From NCBI GenBank assembly GCA_024426085.1, contig CP087975.1:496001-560000 (forward strand): a DNA stretch of 64,000 nucleotides. Direction: 5' to 3'. This document shows, piece by piece, positions 58,045 through 64,000 of the stretch. The notes beneath the pieces were generated by a model. The model made no database searches. It was not told the DNA's origin and saw only the letters and a list, made by a program, of their open reading frames with translations. How positions within the stretch are numbered: the first letter of the stretch is position 1; the number at the start of each line of letters is the position of its first letter. This DNA is from Rhizobium sp. RCAM05350. GTDB lineage: Bacteria > Pseudomonadota > Alphaproteobacteria > Rhizobiales > Rhizobiaceae. The position numbers were made by a program, and so were the translations under genes.

Positions 58045-59324
58045 CTAATGCAGCCAGCGTGCAGGCACGAGCACGAGGTCCGGAAATAGGACCAAGAGAA
58101 AGAGCACGATGGTTTGCGCCAGCAGGAACGGCCAGACACCGGCGGTGACTTTGCCGAGCGGTATGCGTCCGACTCCACTGACGACATTGAGCACGACGCC
58201 AACCGGCGGTGTGATCAGGCCAATGCAATTGTTCATGATGAACATCACGCCGAAATAGACCGGGTCGATGCCTGCCTGCTTAATGATCGGCATCAAAACT
58301 GGTGTCAAAATCAGGATGGTCGGCGTCAAGTCGAGCGCTGTGCCGACGATTAGCACCAGCACCATGATCACGAACATCAAAAGCATTGGGCGGTCGATCA
58401 ACGGTTCGATATAGCCGGCGATTTCAGCCGGAATATTCGCCGCTGTAATCAGCCATGCCGAGACGAGAGCGGCGCAGACAAGGAACATGATGACTGACGT
58501 CGTCTTGGCAGCCTGCAAAATGACGCGCGGCAGATCTCTGGGCTTCAGTTCCCGGTAGATGACCATGCCGACAAACATGGCATAGGCAGCAGCGATCACG
58601 GCCGCCTCGGTTGGTGTCATGATGCCGGCTTTAATACCGCCGAGGATGATCACTGGCATGCCCAGTGCCCAGAGGGCCCGGGGCGGTCGCCGTCATTCGC
58701 TCCGACATCGGCGCCTTGGGTAGCGGCTGGACGTTGTCTTTGCGAACAACGATCAGCCAGGCGACAACAAGGGATAGACCCATCATGATGCCGGGCACGA
58801 TACCGGCCATGAACAACTGAGTGATCGACACGTTTGCCGCGACACCGAAAACAATGAAAGCCATGGACGGCGGGATGACCGGGGCAATGATGCCGCCGGC
58901 TGCGATCAGGCCGCCAGCACGGGGCACGTTGTACCCGGCTTTTGCCATCATCGGCAGAAGAATGGCCGCAAGAGCTGCCGTATCGGCCGCAGCTGAACCG
59001 GAAATACTCGCCATGATAATGGCTGCCATAATGGCCACAATGCCGAGACCGCCACGGATATGGCCCACGCAGGCGATCGCGAAATCAATGATGCGGCGCG
59101 ACAACCCGCCCGAGTTCATCAGTTCACCAGCGAGAATAAAGAAGGGTATCGCCAGAAGTGTAAAAGTGTCGGCGCCGGCAATCATGTTTTGCGCAATGAT
59201 CTGCGTGTTGAACATACCCATGAACCACATGAGGATGACGCCGCAGAACATCAGTGCAGAAGGCAACGGGTACGCCGATCGCCATCGCGCCCAGTAGCGA
59301 CCCGATAAAGACGAGAAGGGTCAT
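58045..59324 (-). CDS. TRAP transporter large permease (DctM type), frameshifted
   Basis: About 425 residues, twelve-span sodium-dependent transport subunit. Starts MTLLVFIGSLLGAMAIGVPV (overlapping the DctQ stop, TGATG); frame change near 59240, then IPFFILAGELMNSGGLSRRI, ASISGSAAADTAALAAILLP, GGIIAPVIPPSMAFIVFG; another near 58670, then GIMTPTEAAVIAAAYAMFVG and TALDLTPTILILTPVLMPII. All family signatures occur in order. Confidence 0.88.
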
Positions 59325-59857
59325 CAGGTACGCTCCGCCAGCTGTTCGATGGTGAGGTTTTCACCCGCGAAGGCGGCGATCTCCTCATCCGTGACACGTC
59401 CAGTGAGCAAACGGATCAGGCGTTCAAGCGCAATGATCGCCATGCCAGCGCCCGTGAAAAGGCCTGTTCCGTACACCCAGATCATCGACATGCCGGTCAC
59501 TGGAGCCGCCATGCTGGCGTTGATCGGAAACTGTTTCCATGTTCCCCAGAAGAAGATGACCGAGCAAACGATAATCACGAGGTTCGCAAGGGTCATGCAG
59601 ATGATGCGGCCCCGACGGGACAGGAACATCACAAGTGTTTCGATGCCGAGATGACCATGCTCATGAAACGCGACGACTGCACCGATGAAGGTCAGCCAGA
59701 CGAAGAAGTAGCGGGACAGCTCCTCGGACACATTCAAACCTGAATTGAAGCCGTAGCGCATGACGACGTTGACGAAGACCATGATCGCCATGCCGGACAG
59801 CAGGAGGATCAGCAGAAGCTCGAGGAAGCGGTAGAAGAGGTCTATTGCCTTTTGCAT
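59324..59857 (-). CDS. TRAP transporter small permease (DctQ type)
   Basis: 177 residues, intact, four spans (first FYRFLELLLILLLSGMAIMV). Conserved NVVMRYGFNSGLNVSEELSR and VAFHEHGHLGIETLV segments. Start at the ATG for MQKAIDLF, 8 bases after the FAH-family gene; upstream frame extension overlaps that gene and is unlikely. Confidence 0.9.
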   Translation of the reverse strand: MQKAIDLFYRFLELLLILLLSGMAIMVFVNVVMRYGFNSGLNVSEELSRYFFVWLTFIGAVVAFHEHGHLGIETLVMFLSRRGRIICMTLANLVIIVCSVIFFWGTWKQFPINASMAAPVTGMSMIWVYGTGLFTGAGMAIIALERLIRLLTGRVTDEEIAAFAGENLTIEQLAERT

Positions 59858-59865
59858 GGTGTGCC

Positions 59866-61035
59866 TCACGCCTTTTCCAGAAGACCGCGGCCGGCCAGGT
59901 TGCGAATGAGAGCGCCGACGCCGAATGTCCATTCCGGACAGGCATCGCTGCGCTCTACCCAGTTAACTAGGCGGCCGAGCTTGCTTGTCGATATTTCCAC
60001 ACGATCGCCGACCTCATGGGTGAAGCCGAGGCCGGTGCCACGCCGGTCCTTGACGGGAGCAAACATGGTGCCGAGAAACAGCACCGCGCCATCCGGATAT
60101 TGATGGTTGCGGTTTCTCAGCTGCGAGGCAAGGTTCTCCGGCGAGCGGCTGATGGCTTCCATCGGACTTTCGCCCGTCATCTCGAAGCCGTCCTCGCCAT
60201 GCACCAGGAGCGAGACCCTGACGCGGCGCAGGTCTTCTATCGTGAAGGCGTCGTCGAACAGGCGGATGAAGGGGCCGATCGAGCAGGAAGCATTGTTGTC
60301 CTTGGCCTTGCCGAGCAGCAACGCCGAACGGCCTTCGACATCTCGCAGGTTCACGTCATTGCCCAGGCAAGCGCCGACGATCGTGCCGTCCGAGCGCAGC
60401 GCGAGGACCACTTCCGGCTCCGGATTGTTCCATTGGGAAATCGGATGGATACCGACAAGGGCGCCGCAACCGACCGACGACATCGGTTGTGATTTGGTGA
60501 AGATTTCAGCATCGGGGCCGATTCCGACTTCCAGATATTGTGACCAGAGGCCCATGTCCTGCAGCAGGCTCTTGACCTTGGACGCCTGTTCCGAACCGGC
60601 GACCAGACCGCGAAGGCTGTCGCCAAGAACAGGCGCGAGCCTGGTGCGAATATCTTGAGCGCGGAGCGGATCGCCTTTGGCCTGCTCTTCGATGACGCGT
60701 TCCAGCATACTGTCGGCAAAGGTCACGCCGGCGGCCTTGATGGCCTGCAGGTCGATCGGAGCCAGAACCATGCCGTTTTCGCCGGACAGGAAGGCGTCGA
60801 GGGCGCCGAGGTCCGTCAGGCCCGATACGTTGCGCAGGAGATCGACGAGGTTTTCCGTTTCGAGAAGGGCCGACATGGTGCTGGCAATGACCGTCAGGTC
60901 AAGAACGCGACCACCCGAGATCATCACCGGGCACGGGCCAGCGTTTGCATTCGACCAGACGCGTCCGACCAGAAAAGCATCCGCGGCGTCATCCGGCAAG
61001 ATGGACTCTGCGCGCAATACACGTTCGGAATTCAA
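59866..61035 (-). CDS. Fumarylacetoacetate hydrolase-family protein (sugar-acid hydratase/dehydratase-like)
   Basis: About 389 residues, intact. The C-terminal FAH fold carries NNPEPEVVLALRSDG (E-x-E metal site), GACLGNDVNLRDVEGRSAL and LGKAKDNNASCSIGPF. In rhizobia such long FAH proteins (AraD1-like) act on 2-keto-3-deoxy sugar acids. Start chosen as a TTG (61035) because GGAGGA lies 6 bases before it; the GTG at 61050 would put that ribosome-binding site inside the gene. First gene of the TRAP operon. Confidence 0.8.
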   Translation of the reverse strand: MNSERVLRAESILPDDAADAFLVGRVWSNANAGPCPVMISGGRVLDLTVIASTMSALLETENLVDLLRNVSGLTDLGALDAFLSGENGMVLAPIDLQAIKAAGVTFADSMLERVIEEQAKGDPLRAQDIRTRLAPVLGDSLRGLVAGSEQASKVKSLLQDMGLWSQYLEVGIGPDAEIFTKSQPMSSVGCGALVGIHPISQWNNPEPEVVLALRSDGTIVGACLGNDVNLRDVEGRSALLLGKAKDNNASCSIGPFIRLFDDAFTIEDLRRVRVSLLVHGEDGFEMTGESPMEAISRSPENLASQLRNRNHQYPDGAVLFLGTMFAPVKDRRGTGLGFTHEVGDRVEISTSKLGRLVNWVERSDACPEWTFGVGALIRNLAGRGLLEKA

Positions 61036-61087
61036 ATATAATCCTCCCACTATCCGGCCAGCATGCCCTCCAGCATAACTTGCCTTA

Positions 61088-61106
61088 TTGTCAGGATGTC
61101 TGACAA
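61088..61106. promoter_or_regulatory. Candidate FCD-GntR operator upstream of the TRAP operon
   Basis: Perfect inverted repeat TTGTCAG-GATGT-CTGACAA. Within it, TGTCTGACA is itself palindromic and resembles the TNGTNNNACNA consensus of FadR-family proteins. It lies 53 bases before the start of the FAH gene and downstream of the convergent-orientation regulator gene. Confidence 0.6.
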
Positions 61107-61209
61107 CGCTCCAACTGCATTTTTAGTGTGACTTATTCCGCCTGTCCAGAGCCCAAGTTACAAAGCCGCGAAAAACCTGCCGGTGGCTGCCATGGCCGAT
61201 CAGCCGGCG

Positions 61210-61925
61210 TCAGAATATTTCGAGCGTCAAGTCCAGCCTGCCCGCGGCCCCCATGATGTGGTTGCGCATTGCAGGCGCGGGCCTTCAAGGGATCCCGTGT
61301 CGCCACCGCGTCACGGATGGCAACATGTTCGGCAATCGTGATCTCGACGATTTCCTCAAGGAGGGCGGCGGCGCGCTGCATTGATGGCAAGGCTGATGCG
61401 CTCGGCGATGAAGCCGATGAACAGCGGATAATACTCGTTGTGGGTAGCGGTCGCCAGGGCCCGGTGAAAGACGAGATCGGCAACAATCCCCTGATCGGTC
61501 CATTTCTCTGCACCCGTCATCTGGGCCAGCGAGTCATCCAGCCTTTTCAGATCGGCATCGTCATGATGGATGGCGGCAAGACCGGCGGCCTCGATCTCCA
61601 GCGGCATGCGGAGTTGGAAAAGGCTGCGAAAGCTCTCACGGTCGTGGAGATCGGTCTGCTCGATCCGAATGGCGCCCCGCCCCAGAGCCTCCGTCACAAA
61701 GGCGCCGACGCCTTGGCGGGTCTCGACAAGACCCTCATTGCGCAATTGAGCGATCGCCTCGCGCACCACGGAGCGGCTGACGCCGAAGGTTTTGGCCAGA
61801 ATATGCTCGGTCGGCAGCTTCTCGCCGGCCGTAATCCGACCTTCGGCAATTTCCTTGCCTATATGGCCGGCGATGCGCGCCGGCAGATGCTCGATCTGTC
61901 TGATCTGGCTGAAGTCCGCCGTCAT
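61210..61925 (-). CDS. GntR-family regulator, FadR/FCD subfamily, frameshifted
   Basis: About 240 residues. Winged helix: GKEIAEGRITAGEKLPTEHI, AKTFGVSRSVVREAIAQLRN. FCD domain: LRMPLEIEAAGLAAIHHDD, VADLVFHRALATATHNEYY; frame changes near 61375 and 61270 lead through AALLEEIVEITIAEHVAIRD to the end MRNHIMGAAGRLDLTLEIF. Follows the FAD-dependent dehydrogenase gene by 34 bases on the same strand. Best candidate to bind the operators at 61088 and 63515. Confidence 0.85.
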
Positions 61926-61959
61926 GCTCTTTTCCGCCCCCTGATAATGCCAGACTATT

Positions 61960-63406
61960 CTACGATATGCCGGGGAAATTCAATTGGCAGCCTGGGTTCA
62001 TCACCATGGATGGATCGATGGCCTGCTTCAGAGCGGTTAGCACTGCGCGCCGCGAAGGATCCAGCCGTTCTTCGGAAATCGCCACGCTTCAGGCGGCCGA
62101 TGCCGTGCTCGGCGCTGATGCTACCGTTGTACCCGTCCAAGATCCGGTTCACGACCGTCTTGGCCTTGTAGATCTTGGCAGCTGCCTCGTCCGACGGACT
62201 GCCGGACGGCGGCAAAACATTCAGATGCACATTGCCGTCACCAACATGTCCATAGGACACGCTGATACAGTCCGGAAGCGCCTCCGACACCGCCTGTTCG
62301 GCGTCGCGCACGAAATCGGCAAGACGATAGAGCGGCACGGAAATGTCGGTACGCATATGCGGGCCGCGCTTGGCCTGCCCCTCGTTCATGCCTTCACGGA
62401 AAAGCCAGAGGTTGCGGGCCTGGGCCTGCGAGGCGGCGATCACGCCGTCGACCACAAGACCGTCTTCCATGACGCTGCCGAGGAAGCGCTCCATCAGGTC
62501 GGCGATATCGACGAGGCCGGAGCCGGAAATCTCCATCAGCACATAGGCCGGATAATCGCCGGCAATCGGCATCGGGAGATCCGGGATCGCTTCCCTTGCC
62601 AGGACGAAGGCCAGCGGCGGCATGAATTCGAAGGCCGACATCAGGTCGCAGCAATCGCGCCGGGCGCGTCGATAGAGCTTGATGGCATCGTCGAGAGAGT
62701 TCAGCCCGAGCAGAGCGGTTGCCACTTGATCCGGGAAGGGCATCAGCTTGATCGACACGGCAGTGATGATGCCGAGAGTGCCTTCGGCACCGATGAAGAG
62801 CTGCTTCAGATCGATGCCGCGATTGTCCTTGCGCAGGGTCGACAGACCATTGAAGATCGTGCCGTCGGGCAGCACCACTTCCAGGCCCAGCACCAGTTCG
62901 CGGGTCATGCCATAACGCAGCACGTTGATGCCGCCCGCATTGGTCGAAACATTGCCACCAATGTGGCAGGAGCCCTGGGCGCCGAGCGCCAGCGGGAAAT
63001 ACATGTCCTTTTCGGCGATCCGGTCCTTTAGCTCCGACAGGATGCAGCCGGCTTCGACCACCGCCGAAAAGTCGTCGGCGTCGATATTGCGGATGGCGTT
63101 CATGCGCTCGAGGCTCAGAACCACCTGGCTTCCCGGCCGATCCGGAATGCTGCCCAGCACCAATCCGGTATTCCCACCCTGAGGAACGATCGAAAGACCG
63201 AGCTCACGACAGACACGAACGGCAGCGGCAACATCGTCGGTCGAGCGCGGGCGCAGCACCGCGACGGCGCTGCTGGTCACATCGCCGTGCCAGTCCCGAC
63301 AGAAGCGCAGCATCTCCTCGGTATCCGTCAGCACCATGTCGTTCGTCAATGCCGCGCGCAGGGATGCCTGCAGAGCCACTGATGTGCACATGACGTCCGC
63401 CCTCAT
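61960..63406 (-). CDS. FAD-linked 2-hydroxyacid dehydrogenase (GlcD/D-lactate dehydrogenase type), frameshifted at the end
   Basis: About 480 residues. FAD-binding (PCMH) domain: GLSIVPQGGNTGLVLGS, ALGAQGSCHIGGNVSTNAGG, RYGMTRELVLGLEVVLPDG, IGAEGTLGIITAVSIKL. C-terminal FAD-oxidase domain: YGHVGDGNVHLNVLPP (metal-binding His pair) and ISAEHGIGRLKRGDF. The frame changes near 62070; restored end DPSRRAVLTALKQAIDPSMV, GCQLNFPGIS stops at 61960. Oxidises a 2-hydroxy acid to the 2-keto acid. Divergent from the DenD-like gene. Confidence 0.88.
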
Positions 63407-63514
63407 GTCTTACCTTTTTTCCCAGACTGCCGCTTCGAGACCACCTGCCCCCTTTTAAAGGGTCAGAGATTTTTTCGTCGGCGTGCCAAATATTCTATTT
63501 TCAAGCGGATCATA

Positions 63515-63535
63515 TAAGGTTATCAGACAACCTTA
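63515..63535. promoter_or_regulatory. Candidate FCD-GntR operator in divergent promoter
   Basis: Inverted repeat TAAGGTT-ATCAGAC-AACCTTA between the dehydrogenase gene (leftward) and the DenD-like gene (rightward). Its reverse complement contains TTGTCTGATAAC, matching 10 of 12 positions of ATGTCTGACAAC in the operator at 61088-61106. Confidence 0.6.
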
Positions 63536-63613
63536 CAATAGAAATTTGTCCGCCTTTCGTTGAGGTGTTTCTACGAAGTTTCAGGGCGGTCGAATCCAGG
63601 GAGGAGAGACCTG

Positions 63614-64000
63614 ATGCATATCCTGATCATCGGCGCGGCCGGCATGGTTGGCCGCAAACTCGCGGCCAAGCTGACCGCGGACAGCCAGCTGGCAGGCAAA
63701 CCGATCACCGAGATGACTTTGGTGGATGTCGTAGCCCCGGAGGCCCCTGAGGGCTTTGCCGGTAAGGTCAATGTCAAGGAGGCCGATCTATCTGCGCCGG
63801 GCGAAGCCGAATCGCTGGTTGCGGCTCGGCCCGACGTGATCTTCCATCTGGCGGCGATCGTCTCGGGCGAGGCAGAGCTTGACTTCGAAAAAGGCTACCG
63901 GATCAATCTCGACGGCACACGCTATCTGTTCGACGCCATTCGCCTTGCCCATGGTGTGGACGGCTACAAACCGCGCGTCGTCTTCACGTCGTCGATCGCC
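63614..64000 (+). CDS. NAD-dependent epimerase/dehydrogenase (DenD-like), partial
   Basis: First 129 residues; runs off the right edge. MHILIIGAAGMVGRKLAAKL is the Rossmann nucleotide-binding motif, followed by LVDVVAPEAPEGF, VKEADLSAPGEAESLVAARP, VIFHLAAIVSGEAELDFEKG, GYRINLDGTRYLFDAIR and RVVFTSSIA. This pattern resembles D-erythronate dehydrogenase (DenD) of four-carbon acid-sugar catabolism. Ribosome-binding site GGGAGGAGAGA. The catalytic Tyr-Lys pair lies beyond the window. Confidence 0.82.
   Translation, partial: MHILIIGAAGMVGRKLAAKLTADSQLAGKPITEMTLVDVVAPEAPEGFAGKVNVKEADLSAPGEAESLVAARPDVIFHLAAIVSGEAELDFEKGYRINLDGTRYLFDAIRLAHGVDGYKPRVVFTSSIA

Noticed and set aside
1..64000. Reading the many broken genes as mass pseudogenisation
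   Set aside because: Breaks are single-base, conserved motifs continue on both sides, and the essential-type gene icd is hit in the same way; errors explain it more simply.
1..64000. CRISPR arrays, tRNA and rRNA genes
   Set aside because: No regularly spaced repeats, no cloverleaf with a GGTTCRA-type arm, and no rRNA-like sequence were noticed on either strand.

Overview
The window looks like a chromosomal or megaplasmid segment of a Rhizobiaceae-type alphaproteobacterium (Rhizobium/Agrobacterium/Sinorhizobium group). The evidence is the generally GC-rich coding sequence, very many solute ABC and TRAP transporters paired with LacI/GntR regulators, a rhizobial J-domain protein with a cysteine-rich head, SyrB-like small proteins, and IS6- and IS5-type insertion sequences. 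No rRNA, tRNA or CRISPR was recognised.

Layout: (1) 1-12.7 kb holds two divergently transcribed carbohydrate/phosphodiester-type ABC transporter operons. The left one runs leftward in the order of E. coli ugpBAECQ (binding protein, two permeases, ATPase, glycerophosphodiester phosphodiesterase) and ends in a LacI regulator. The right one is metallophosphoesterase, ATPase, two permeases, binding protein, with a convergent LacI regulator. (2) 12.8-21.5 kb is an accessory stretch: an orphan sensor kinase, a family-39 glycosyltransferase, a damaged ECF sigma factor, an RTX calcium-binding protein, a GAF-adenylate cyclase and a DUF1254-type gene relic. (3) 21.6-26.7 kb is a NitT/TauT-type ABC transporter with a fumarylacetoacetate-hydrolase-family enzyme and a divergent FadR-type regulator. 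(4) 26.7-34.0 kb holds icd (isocitrate dehydrogenase), then a five-gene, translationally coupled cecR-ybhG-ybhF-ybhS-ybhR export operon. (5) 34.0-41.0 kb holds a tail-specific protease (prc) that looks foreign, a J-domain protein, nested IS6 elements, two SyrB-like genes and an IS5-type element inserted into the end of a response regulator gene. (6) 40.9-48.5 kb is a two-component system next to a ribose-type ABC transporter and an SMP-30/gluconolactonase. (7) 48.7-56.9 kb is a second ribose/fructose-type transporter split around a divergent promoter, with an epimerase, a FadR-type regulator, an enolase-superfamily dehydratase and a DMT permease, interrupted by an IS5-type element. (8) 57-64 kb is a TRAP transporter with a FAH-family enzyme, an FCD-type GntR regulator, a FAD-linked 2-hydroxyacid dehydrogenase and the start of a DenD-like dehydrogenase. 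Modules 6-8 read as sugar-acid or sugar-lactone uptake and catabolism.

A caution dominates the annotation. About 45 apparent single-base frameshifts break roughly 30 genes, including the housekeeping gene icd, while the fragments stay collinear and keep their catalytic motifs. The simplest reading is indel errors in the underlying sequence, so I give such genes as one CDS spanning all frames and note each break. A few damaged items (ECF sigma factor, DUF1254 relic, IS-truncated genes) may be real decay.

Sequence-level regulatory signals include: a perfect palindrome pair sharing TGTA-Y-TACA in module 7; a shared TTGTCTGAYAAC-like site in module 8; four CCAATT half-sites, one forming a perfect palindrome, in module 3; a 17-bp-spaced promoter placing the cecR start codon at the predicted transcript start; and a 16-bp perfect inverted repeat right behind the orphan kinase gene.
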